From Bradyrhizobium algeriense (lineage in GTDB: Bacteria; Pseudomonadota; Alphaproteobacteria; Rhizobiales; Xanthobacteraceae): DNA of 64,000 bases. A program made the translations under genes and the position numbers. Positions 26,056 to 35,625 of this stretch are shown one piece after another. Position 1 is the first letter of the stretch. Each line of letters opens with the position of its first letter. The notes beneath the pieces are model-generated. The model was not told where the DNA came from. It searched no databases and was given only the letters and a program-made list of their open reading frames with translations. The stretch covers positions 806,001 through 870,000 of the forward strand of contig NZ_JAZHRV010000001.1 in NCBI RefSeq assembly GCF_036924595.1, in the 5' to 3' direction.

Positions 26056-27501
26056 TCAAAACGATCCAAAAACCGAACCCAGTATCAGGACAGCAACAAG
26101 TGCGATAATGCAACTGACGATCACGGTCACCACCATGTCGAGATAGCTTTCACGGTGAGTTAGACCACTAATCTGCAATAACAGCAACACCGTGCCGTTG
26201 TGCGGGAGCGCGTCCAGGGTACCAGCGCTCATCGTTGTTATACGATGCATCAATTCGGGGTCGATGTGATGCTCAGTGGCAAGACGCATAAAGTCGGCGC
26301 CAAATGCATTGAGCACAATTGCCATACCGCCGGAAGCAGTACCGGTCAGCCCCGCCAGCACATTCATGGAGAGTGCCAATGAGACCAGCGGTCCTCCCTG
26401 AACCGAAAATACCGCATCGCGAACCAACCCAAATGCCGGCACTGCGGCAACGACCGCGCCGAAGCCGACAAGACTGGCGATCATCAGCATCGGCAAGGCG
26501 GCGGAATTCGCGCCGGCATCAAGGCTTTCGCGAACGGATGGCAAGCGTCGAAAGTTGATGAGAATGACGGTCAAGTTTGCCAACGCGAGAGCCACCAAAA
26601 CCGACCAGACGCCGGACACGGCCCCGATCGTAACACCGCCCCAGCGGGGCTCGGACAGGAACGAAAAATCGAGCCGCGGGAATACGACGAGCGCCATCAG
26701 GAAATTGGTGACGATAACGACGACGATGGGCAGCATGGCCAGGACGAAGGGCGGCCCGCTCTCGGCCTGCTTGCCATGCGGTAACTCGGCCGGGTCGAAG
26801 TCGCCCGCCGGCGCCGCCTGCTCGCGGACCATCTCGTTGACGACAGGAGCGGTTCCCGCCTCGCCAGCGTAGCCTTCGCCAGCCTTGCGCGCGGCCGCTT
26901 CGGCACGGCCGAGCCACCACATGCCGAAGACAAAGATGATGGCCGACGCGATGAGACTCAGCCCGGGGGCCGCAAAGGTGGTGGTGCCGAAGTATGGCAT
27001 CGGAATCGCGTTATTGACCGAGGGGGTTCCCGGCATCACCGACATGGTGAAAGTGAATGCACCGAGACCGACGGCCGCCGGTATCAACCGGCGCGGCAGA
27101 TTCGTGGCCCTGAACATCTCGTGAGCCAGCGGGGCCAGCACGAAAAACGCGACGAACACGCTCACCCCGCCATAGGTTACGATCGCCGAGGCTGCCACCA
27201 CTGCGAGCATCGTGCGGCCGGCTCCCAACTTCTTGGTCAAATACTGCGCGATGGCGCTGACCGAGCCGCTGTCGCCCATGAGCTTTCCGAACAACCCGCC
27301 GAGCAGAAACAAGGGGAACCACTGCGCTACGAACCGCGCCGCCCCGCTCATGAACGTCTGCGTCCAGTGGGCGAGCAGTGGCTCGCCCGAGAATACGGCC
27401 ACGATGAGCGCCGCCAGTGGAGAGACCAGCAGAATGCTCCAGCCCCGGTACGCGAGCCACATCAGCAGGGCGAGACCGAGCAATATCCCAATGAGTCCCA
27501 T
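26056..27501 (-). CDS. GntP-family permease (gluconate/organic acid:H+ symporter type)
   Basis: 481 residues, about twelve hydrophobic spans. It has LLGGLFGKLMGDSGSVSAIA and GGVSVFVAFFVLAPLAHEMF in the first half, and the conserved NVLAGLTGTASGGMAIVLNA and RITTMSAGTLDALPHNGTVL in the second. GntP members import gluconate or other hydroxy acids; the substrate here is unknown. Lies 84 bases downstream of the urea transporter on the same strand, so may be the last gene of the urea operon. A decayed end of a paralogue is at 10.5 kb. The 220 bases downstream show no gene. Confidence 0.88.
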   Translation of the reverse strand: MGLIGILLGLALLMWLAYRGWSILLVSPLAALIVAVFSGEPLLAHWTQTFMSGAARFVAQWFPLFLLGGLFGKLMGDSGSVSAIAQYLTKKLGAGRTMLAVVAASAIVTYGGVSVFVAFFVLAPLAHEMFRATNLPRRLIPAAVGLGAFTFTMSVMPGTPSVNNAIPMPYFGTTTFAAPGLSLIASAIIFVFGMWWLGRAEAAARKAGEGYAGEAGTAPVVNEMVREQAAPAGDFDPAELPHGKQAESGPPFVLAMLPIVVVIVTNFLMALVVFPRLDFSFLSEPRWGGVTIGAVSGVWSVLVALALANLTVILINFRRLPSVRESLDAGANSAALPMLMIASLVGFGAVVAAVPAFGLVRDAVFSVQGGPLVSLALSMNVLAGLTGTASGGMAIVLNAFGADFMRLATEHHIDPELMHRITTMSAGTLDALPHNGTVLLLLQISGLTHRESYLDMVVTVIVSCIIALVAVLILGSVFGSF

Positions 27502-27585
27502 GGTTCGCTTCCTCCCGCAAATCCGAGGCCGATGATTGAGCTATCGCTGTCTCACTCACAGGCCCCACGAACACCGTGATGAGGA

Positions 27586-28602
27586 TCAAGCGACGGCGGC
27601 AGGCTTTTCGATATCGCGGGCATCCTCAGGCACTCTCTCCAGGCGTTGCCGCGGCAGCAGGAACAGCCACGTCACCAGCACGAATGGAGCCGTCAGAGCC
27701 GGAATGGCGAACGGTGTCAGCGCAACGTTCACCGCTGACTGGACGATCACCGTGAACACCGTGGCGAGGGCCGTGTAAACCACGACGCGCCAGTTCGGCT
27801 GATAGAAGACGGTACCAAGTGCGATCGCCGTCAGGACCGGGCTGAATCCGAGGAGACCGCCGGTGATCAGGTCGCTCTCGGCTCCGAAAAGATGAGCTGT
27901 CAACACCGCCAGTATCGAACCTCCGAGAGCGAAGGCGGCGGCTGCGAGCGAGCTCACGGCGAGCCCTGCAAGCAGGAGCAGCGCCGCGATGCCGCTGGCT
28001 TTCAGGAAGACTTGTGAAATGCTCAGGAACACGCCCTGGGCAAGGTCGATCAGTTGGAGCGGGCTTGCCTCGTAGGGTTGGAACGCGGTTACGACGCTGC
28101 CGGACGGCAGTGCCGTTCCCGCGAGGCCGGAAAATCCATACGTGGCCAACAACAGAAGCCACGTTGTGAGCACGAACGGAAATGTGAGAGCGCCACCCCA
28201 TGGCCTGACGACGTTGGTCGTGGCAAGCATCGCGACGACGGACACGGCCGCTCCCAGCATCACATACACCCAAAGCAGCGGCCCGGGAGCCAGGAACGTC
28301 GCCAGCGCAAGGCCGACGAGAATGCCGTTGAAGCCAAAGAGCCCAGAATGAAGCGAATCGGTATCGACGTGAAGCAGCTGCGCCGTCAGGTTTGCGACGA
28401 CGACCGCGAGGACGCCCGCAATCACCACCTGGGGTACACCGGCTGCATATGAACCCCAGGCTATCGCGGCCAGAAAGAGAATGCCGGTTAGCGGATTGTT
28501 CTGAAACATCACCTGACCGGTGCTGCGCAAATTGATGTCCAGGAACCGCACTATACCTGACGATGCGGAGAGGCTTTCCCACTTTGCCAAGATCTTTTCC
28601 AT
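27586..28602 (-). CDS. Urea transporter (UT family)
   Basis: 338 residues with about ten spans in two homologous halves: NPLTGILFLAAIAWGSYAAG then GLFGFNGILVGLALATFL in the first, and ITGGLLGFSPVLTAIALGTV in the second. LFGFNGILVG and its repeat LLGFSPVLTA are the family's selectivity-filter segments. It lets urea across the inner membrane, feeding the urease encoded just upstream. 63 bases after ureD on the same strand. Confidence 0.92.
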   Translation of the reverse strand: MEKILAKWESLSASSGIVRFLDINLRSTGQVMFQNNPLTGILFLAAIAWGSYAAGVPQVVIAGVLAVVVANLTAQLLHVDTDSLHSGLFGFNGILVGLALATFLAPGPLLWVYVMLGAAVSVVAMLATTNVVRPWGGALTFPFVLTTWLLLLATYGFSGLAGTALPSGSVVTAFQPYEASPLQLIDLAQGVFLSISQVFLKASGIAALLLLAGLAVSSLAAAAFALGGSILAVLTAHLFGAESDLITGGLLGFSPVLTAIALGTVFYQPNWRVVVYTALATVFTVIVQSAVNVALTPFAIPALTAPFVLVTWLFLLPRQRLERVPEDARDIEKPAAVA

Positions 28603-28665
28603 TGCTGCCTCCTCGAACGTGTCGACGTCAGCTGTTGGAGATCACCTGTTGGAACCGTCGATCCA

Positions 28666-29616
28666 CTAGCGCCATAGATAGGGCGGAGGTAGCGCGGCGC
28701 CGGTGATCTCCTGACGTACCACGCTCCAGAACTCGCGCACTTTGGCTTTCACCTGCGCCGTTTCGCGGCCCAACACCTTGAAGATCAGGCCGGCATCATT
28801 GGGCAAACGACAAGCGCCGAACGCAATACCGTCCGCAAGGTCGATATCAGCCCCCGCACGCTCGTGGATACGGTCTGCCTTGTCCTTGGGCGCGCACAGG
28901 ATCACGTTGGCGAACACATCAAAGGAGTCCATCACGCCGGTCTGCCGCATCGCATATCGCCGCGGCTCGATTACCAGCTTCTCTGCGAATAAGGAGAGAC
29001 CATCGGGCCGCGCCGCTGCCGTTGATACCGACAGCACGGTTGCTCCGAAGCACTCGTCCGGATGATGGTGTTTTCGGCCCGGTTGAATAATTTCCGAGAG
29101 GAGCAGGGTGGCCGACGGAGCGACGGAGATTTGCGTGTCGCTGATAAACCGTGAGTGCCGGTGCGGGATCACGGGCTCGGGAAGAAACTCCAGGTACGCG
29201 TCATCGGCAAGCGCAATCGTTTGGCTTTGCGCCGCATAATTGGCATCCATCGCATGGATCTTGGTTGCCGATTGGGAGGTGAGGTGGGCTTGCGCGCGTG
29301 GATGAAGGGTGATGTCCAGAGTAAGCCTGTCTCCCTGCAGCAGGCAGCCCGTGGTGGTGATCAAGAACACGTAGGCCAAACCTGGCATTTGCTCGTCGCA
29401 ATGCAACGCGCGCTGCACCATGTAGGGAGCGCGGCGTTCCAGGTTTGCCAGAATCGTTTTGCCAGAGCGGTGCTCGAACCCGAGACGGAGGAAACCCGTC
29501 TTGCCCACAGTGCCGCTGCTCATCTGCGGCGGTTCATCCTGGAACGAGGCAAACTCTGGCATTGATGCGCCGAGCGCTTCAGCGCGTGCCCAGGGAGGGA
29601 AGGCCGCCGGTATCAT
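28666..29616 (-). CDS. ureD: Urease accessory protein UreD
   Basis: 316 residues from the ATG at 29616, which overlaps the ureG stop by four bases (ATGA). Contains [40 protein letters not shown] and [20 protein letters not shown], the family pattern (the more usual start is YPLHVDG-like further in). UreD binds apo-urease and, with UreF and UreG, delivers nickel to the active site. Here ureD comes last among the urease genes rather than first. Confidence 0.95.
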   Translation of the reverse strand: MIPAAFPPWARAEALGASMPEFASFQDEPPQMSSGTVGKTGFLRLGFEHRSGKTILANLERRAPYMVQRALHCDEQMPGLAYVFLITTTGCLLQGDRLTLDITLHPRAQAHLTSQSATKIHAMDANYAAQSQTIALADDAYLEFLPEPVIPHRHSRFISDTQISVAPSATLLLSEIIQPGRKHHHPDECFGATVLSVSTAAARPDGLSLFAEKLVIEPRRYAMRQTGVMDSFDVFANVILCAPKDKADRIHERAGADIDLADGIAFGACRLPNDAGLIFKVLGRETAQVKAKVREFWSVVRQEITGAALPPPYLWR

Positions 29617-30257
29617 GCTGAACGCCGTGCGCGCGGATTGATATCGAACAGAAACTCCCGCTCGATCAGCGCGACCAATTCCGGAATGCCTTCCCCCGTC
29701 TTGCAGTTCGTGAACAGGAACGGTTTGCTACCGCGCATGATCTGCGAATCCTGCTTCATCACGTCAAGGCTAGCTCCGACATGGGCGGCCAGATCTGTCT
29801 TGTTGATCACCAGGATGTCCGAATACGTGATCCCGGGTCCGTTCTTGCGAGGGATCTTATCGCCCGCGGCGACGTCGATTACATAAATGAAGTAGTCGAC
29901 CAGCGCCGGCGAAAAGGTTAGCGTCAGATTATCGCCCCCGCTTTCGATCAGCACGACGTCGCTATCCGGAAAGCGCCGTTCCATATCTTCGACCGCGGCG
30001 AGGTTCATGCTTGGGTCTTCGCGCACCGCAGTATGAGGGCAGGCACCTGTCTCCACTCCGAGAATGCGTTCCTGAAGCAGAACACCCTTGAGGGTGCGCT
30101 GAACGTGCTTGGCGTCCTCGGTCGTCACCACGTCATTGGTGATGATGAGCACCTTGATGCCGAGGTCGAGCAAACGCGGTGTGATGGCTTCCACGATCGC
30201 GGTCTTGCCTGACCCGACCGGACCACCGATGCCGATGCGCGTGATATTCTTCGACAT
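29613..30257 (-). CDS. ureG: Urease accessory GTPase UreG
   Basis: 214 residues. The P-loop [17 protein letters not shown] is near the start, then [31 protein letters not shown] with the Cys-Pro-His nickel-binding motif, [20 protein letters not shown] and the [10 protein letters not shown] guanine-specificity motif. It hydrolyses GTP to drive nickel insertion into urease in complex with UreD and UreF. 18 bases downstream of ureF. Confidence 0.97.
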   Translation of the reverse strand: MSKNITRIGIGGPVGSGKTAIVEAITPRLLDLGIKVLIITNDVVTTEDAKHVQRTLKGVLLQERILGVETGACPHTAVREDPSMNLAAVEDMERRFPDSDVVLIESGGDNLTLTFSPALVDYFIYVIDVAAGDKIPRKNGPGITYSDILVINKTDLAAHVGASLDVMKQDSQIMRGSKPFLFTNCKTGEGIPELVALIEREFLFDINPRARRSA

Positions 30258-30275
30258 CCGAAGCTCCCTTCAACA

Positions 30276-30995
30276 TCAGCTCATGAACAGGCGCACATGC
30301 GCTCTGGCATGGACAGCGGCCAGAATGTCCGCCAGCGGCGCAAAACCTGCCATGTCCGACAGCCGCGCCGCCGCGGCGGCCTCGTACATCCCTGCCGCTT
30401 GTCCGGTAAGCTCGTAGAGAATCTTCTGCGTCTCGATGTGGCTGACCTTCATCAACCGCAAGGCCGCACCGAGGATCGTTGTCGCAACGCCGTACTGGTG
30501 CACGACAAACGCCTGGCTGGCAGGCAGATCCTGTACGGCAAAATTTATGGCCAGGGCTATCGGGTAGCAGCCGGGAGTAACAGACGTTTCAATGCATTCA
30601 CGCCAGGTGCGAAGCAGCGGCGCACCAACCACCTCCACACCCATCTCTGTGAACTTCTTGCCCATGCGAACCGACATGGTCCGCGCTTCGTCTGAAAGCT
30701 TGCGCGCGTATACCTGCGCATCGATCCGGGCGAGGGCGTCGACGTCGCCGGCAGTTGCCGCGCGATGCGCACCGATCAGCGCGATGCAGTCACCGCGCGC
30801 CGCCTGCTCCAACGCGGTGCGCGCGAACGCTCGAAGCGTTGCCGCGTCGGTGACGACGCCTTCCTGAATGGCGGATTCCAGGCCGGAAGAAAATGCGAAC
30901 GCGCCAATGGGAAACATCGAGTCACCAAACTGCAGCATCCGCGAGAGAAATGCGGTGCTGCTCGACGCGTCGACGCCATCATTCTCGATGATCAT
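30276..30995 (-). CDS. ureF: Urease accessory protein UreF
   Basis: 239 residues from the ATG at 30995, which overlaps the end of ureE by 17 bases. LSRMLQFGDSMFPIGAFAFS then SGLE is the characteristic start; helical throughout, with GAALRLMKVSHIETQKILYE near the end. UreF bridges UreD and UreG in the activation complex. The longer frame upstream of 30995 is antisense or out-of-frame ureE sequence. Confidence 0.95.
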   Translation of the reverse strand: MIIENDGVDASSSTAFLSRMLQFGDSMFPIGAFAFSSGLESAIQEGVVTDAATLRAFARTALEQAARGDCIALIGAHRAATAGDVDALARIDAQVYARKLSDEARTMSVRMGKKFTEMGVEVVGAPLLRTWRECIETSVTPGCYPIALAINFAVQDLPASQAFVVHQYGVATTILGAALRLMKVSHIETQKILYELTGQAAGMYEAAAAARLSDMAGFAPLADILAAVHARAHVRLFMS

Positions 30996-31671
30996 GCGCA
31001 GAACCGGCCGTTGCCGGCGATGTTGGTCCCTGAGCTGCGTCCCCCGGATGGGCGTGGACGTGCGTCGGTGGACGTCCGTACACACGTCCCGTCTCGGCCT
31101 CGACGCCGGCATAACTCTCATGCGTGTGTGAATGCACCGGCCCCTCCGCGCCACCGAAAAGCCGACGTGATTCATGCGGAGCGAGGTAAGGAACGACCAC
31201 TCGGCCAGGAACGAATTCGTAGCGGATTCCTTCAAAACGGTGCGTCTTCATGACGGATGCCATCACCTTGCGATCGACGGTGAGCGGAACATAGACACGG
31301 TTGCCCTTGACCAATGCCGGCCAATGCTGGTTACCCATCGCGTGGCCCAGTTCAACGCATGTGCGCATGGCCACTTCGGGCACAAGGCTCGCTAGATCGT
31401 CCAGATGCACGATCATCACGTCACGCAGCTCGATTCGCGCGACGAGTGCCGAGAGTGCCTCGGCGTTCCAGAGCAGCACGTCTCCATCGCGGATATGGGT
31501 ACCGCGGTCGATTGAGACGGCGATCTCCACACCCTTCGCAGTCGTCTTGCGGAAGCGGCTCTTCTGCGCTTCCCACTGGTCGATCTCCAGTAAGTCCGTG
31601 TCCGCGGCAGACAAGCGCTCGGTCCATTCGGGATCGCCGATGTTGCCCAGAATGGTTTTGATGAGGATCAC
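30979..31671 (-). CDS. ureE: Urease accessory nickel chaperone UreE with His-rich tail
   Basis: 230 residues, longer than the typical 150-170. The two normal domains (MILIKTILGNIGDPEWTERL; MRTCVELGHAMGNQHWPALV, the latter with the dimer-interface nickel site GHAMGNQH) are followed by a C-terminal tail from about residue 180 with many histidines (HSHTHES, THVHAHP, SAHDHRE). UreE delivers nickel to UreG; the tail should add nickel storage capacity. 10 bases downstream of ureC. Confidence 0.95.
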   Translation of the reverse strand: MILIKTILGNIGDPEWTERLSAADTDLLEIDQWEAQKSRFRKTTAKGVEIAVSIDRGTHIRDGDVLLWNAEALSALVARIELRDVMIVHLDDLASLVPEVAMRTCVELGHAMGNQHWPALVKGNRVYVPLTVDRKVMASVMKTHRFEGIRYEFVPGRVVVPYLAPHESRRLFGGAEGPVHSHTHESYAGVEAETGRVYGRPPTHVHAHPGDAAQGPTSPATAGSAHDHRE

Positions 31672-31681
31672 GGCACGCTCC

Positions 31682-33403
<1,722 letters not shown>

Positions 33404-33447
33404 AGTGGCCCTCGTTCAAGATTTGCCGTTTGGCGCGACCTCACGCC

Positions 33448-33885
33448 TTATATCGAGCGGAAGCCTCGCTTCGTCGCCTGCGCCACCGCCCTGGATTTGA
33501 CCGTGGCGGCGTCCTGGCCTGCGGTAGGACCGTCGACGAGATTGTTGAAACCATAAACGGCGCGTTTGCCGCCGTAGGGAACGAGTTGGACATCGCGTTC
33601 GTCACCGGGCTCGAACCGGGTTGCCGTCGATGACGGAATGTTCAGGCGCAGCCCGAAGGCCGCTGCGCGATCGAATTCCAGCGCACGATTGACTTCAAAA
33701 AAATGAAAGTGCGATCCGACCTGTATCGGGCGATCACCTGCATTGCGCACCTTAAGCGTCGTCACCGGACGATCGGCATCGAATGTGATTGCCGCTGAAC
33801 TGCACACGTAACCGCCGACCGGCATGTCCTTCGTTGCCGGGTCGACATTTGCGGCAACAGCGGGGCCCACCTTTGGTCCGGCCAT
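33448..33885 (-). CDS. ureB: Urease beta subunit UreB
   Basis: 145 residues, somewhat longer than the usual 100-130 because of an N-terminal extension ([20 protein letters not shown]). It has the family core [20 protein letters not shown] then [14 protein letters not shown] and [13 protein letters not shown] [21 protein letters not shown] structural subunit of the (alpha-beta-gamma) urease trimer. 20 bases downstream of ureA. Confidence 0.97.
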   Translation of the reverse strand: MAGPKVGPAVAANVDPATKDMPVGGYVCSSAAITFDADRPVTTLKVRNAGDRPIQVGSHFHFFEVNRALEFDRAAAFGLRLNIPSSTATRFEPGDERDVQLVPYGGKRAVYGFNNLVDGPTAGQDAATVKSRAVAQATKRGFRSI

Positions 33886-33905
33886 GTTAGCCTCCTGTCA
33901 GGCAC

Positions 33906-34208
33906 TCACTGGACGGGCGTGTGCACCGTCACCAGGCGGCTGCCGTCGGTGAACACCGCCTCGATCTGCACCATTGGAATAAGATCGGCGACGCCATCCA
34001 TCACATCAGCCTTGGTCAGGACGGTACGCGCCTCCTTGGTTACGTCTTCGATAGTCTTCCCGGCACGCGCGCCATCAAGGGCGACCGCTGAGATGACAGC
34101 GACGGCTTCGGGATAATTGAGCTTGAGGCCCTTGGCTCTTCGCTTTAACGCGACATCTGCCATCATGTAGACGAGCAGCTTGTCGAACTCTCTCGGAGTG
34201 AGCTGCAT
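33906..34208 (-). CDS. ureA: Urease gamma subunit UreA
   Basis: 100 residues, exactly typical. [40 protein letters not shown] and VPMVQ-like [20 protein letters not shown] are all present. GGAGG lies at the right distance before the ATG at 34208. First gene of the leftward ureABCEFGD set; each gene follows within 45 bases or overlaps the next. Confidence 0.98.
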   Translation of the reverse strand: MQLTPREFDKLLVYMMADVALKRRAKGLKLNYPEAVAVISAVALDGARAGKTIEDVTKEARTVLTKADVMDGVADLIPMVQIEAVFTDGSRLVTVHTPVQ

Positions 34209-34487
34209 GCAATCCTCCGGGCCCTGCCTGGCTTGCTTTACTTAGGGAGAAGCAGGAGCACGATTGAGCTAATTGGCTGTCGGTCCCACGGAACGGTCGT
34301 CAGAATTTCCGTGCAACGACGACAGCTACTCGACATTAGATGGACCACGACTGGACGGGTCAATCAGGGTTCTCCCCGGTCTTCTATCGGAAAAGCCCTG
34401 ATGGACCAGCTGTCGCGGGCGGCCGTATCGTCTTGGGCTATCCGCGTGAAAAGTTCTTGGCTTCGATGCCATCTTGAAACGTGCGCA
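34209..34487. promoter_or_regulatory. Divergent promoter region between ureA and the nickel permease
   Basis: 279 bases between two divergent genes that both serve urease. It must hold promoters for both sides, but I see no clear -35/-10, sigma-54 or NikR-type sequence here. Confidence 0.4.
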
Positions 34488-35324
34488 ATGACCGAAGCCG
34501 CCCTGAACGTCGTGTCCTTCCTGTTTCTCGGCTTCTTCCTCGGGATGCGGCATGCGACCGACGCCGACCACGTGGTCGCCATTGCGACGATCGTCAGTCG
34601 CGAGCGCAGCGTGGCGGGCTCGGCGCTGATCGGCGCCGCTTGGGGCATTGGGCACACCGTCACGGTGATGGCGGTCGGTACGGCAATCATCGTGTTCGGG
34701 GTCGTCATTCCGCCACGGCTCGGCATGTCGATGGAATTTGCCGTCGGCATCATGCTCGTCCTGCTCGGCGTTCTCACCTTGACAGGCATGGGTCGCGCGG
34801 GCGGCGCAGCCCATGCGCGTGCGAGCGTTCCCGGCGGACATGAGCTCGACGTCCACGATCACCTCCATGCGCACGGCGACTACTTGCACCGGCACCCGCA
34901 CGGTCACGGCCCCGGCGCGCACGGACACGCCGACAAGCAGACGCCGCTGGCGCGGCTCGACCGGAGCGTACTCGGTAGAATCGCGCTCTACGGCTGGCTG
35001 CGACCCTTCGTGGTCGGCCTCGTGCACGGCCTGGCAGGGTCGGCCGCCATCGCCCTGATGATCCTGTCTATCATCCGCGAACCGGTGGCCGCGCTCGGGT
35101 ATCTGCTGCTGTTCGGGCTCGGGACTATCGTCGGAATGATGCTGATCACGCTGATCCTGTCGGCGCCGTTTACATTCACGGCTGTCAATCTGCCGAAATT
35201 CAATTGGCGGCTCCGCGTGGCGTCGGGCTTGGTCAGCTTCTGCTTCGGGGTGGTCCTGATCTACGGCATCGGTTTTGCCGAGGGCGGCCTGTTCACCGAC
35301 GCGCCGATTTGGGAACCTCATTGA
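34488..35324 (+). CDS. NiCoT-family nickel/cobalt permease
   Basis: 278 residues from the ATG at 34488; the upstream frame to 34233 has no family match. The NiCoT signature HX4DH is in helix 2 at residues 22-28 (RHATDADHVVAIATI). Other spans include GAAWGIGHTVTVMAVGTAII, VGIMLVLLGVLTLTGMG and GLVHGLAGSAAIALMILSII. Between helices 4 and 5 is a loop with about a dozen histidines (DVHDHLHAHGDYLHRHPHGH). It imports Ni2+ across the inner membrane, presumably for urease, which is encoded divergently next door. Confidence 0.9.
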   Translation: MTEAALNVVSFLFLGFFLGMRHATDADHVVAIATIVSRERSVAGSALIGAAWGIGHTVTVMAVGTAIIVFGVVIPPRLGMSMEFAVGIMLVLLGVLTLTGMGRAGGAAHARASVPGGHELDVHDHLHAHGDYLHRHPHGHGPGAHGHADKQTPLARLDRSVLGRIALYGWLRPFVVGLVHGLAGSAAIALMILSIIREPVAALGYLLLFGLGTIVGMMLITLILSAPFTFTAVNLPKFNWRLRVASGLVSFCFGVVLIYGIGFAEGGLFTDAPIWEPH

Positions 35325-35535
35325 GGGCGCACTGCTTGGGGGCAGCGGCACGCCATAAGTTGCGCAGGTCTGCTTCGTTGCCCACACCGGTTGACCGCCG
35401 AGAACTGAAGGACCGAGCCGCAATAATACATGGAGGATGCGCCATTCAGATGAAGCATGCCGTCGTTGTTGCTGGCCGGCGTCATTGTGGCGCTCGCAGT
35501 AATCGTGGTGTCACGTGGCTGCACGTGTGCGCGCT
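35325..35535. other. Spacer between nickel permease and TonB receptor
   Basis: No convincing gene. A short hydrophobic frame from 35457 (MPSLLLAGVIVALAVIVVSR, then GCTCARC) overlaps the operator below and runs out of frame into the receptor gene; it has only a weak ribosome binding site, so I do not call it. Confidence 0.4.
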
Positions 35536-35563
35536 GTATGATATTTGTATTGAAAAGTCATAC
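35536..35563. promoter_or_regulatory. NikR-type operator upstream of the TonB receptor
   Basis: GTATGA at 35536-35541 and TCATAC at 35558-35563, separated by exactly 16 bases: a perfect match to the NikR consensus GTATGA-N16-TCATAC known from the nik promoter of Escherichia coli. Inside it lies TTGAAA (a possible -35), 17 bases before TACCGT (a weak -10), so a bound repressor would cover the promoter. It lies 63-90 bases before the receptor start. No nikR gene is in the window. Confidence 0.8.
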
Positions 35564-35625
35564 GTGCCCCGGTACCGTGCACAGGCTGTGCTATCGAAAG
35601 ATGCAACCGATTCGATCGCCTGATC

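Noticed and set aside
35457..35625. Small membrane peptide with a CTCARC motif in front of the TonB receptor
   Set aside because: Weak ribosome binding site, overlap with the NikR operator and promoter, and no stop before running deep into the receptor gene in another frame.
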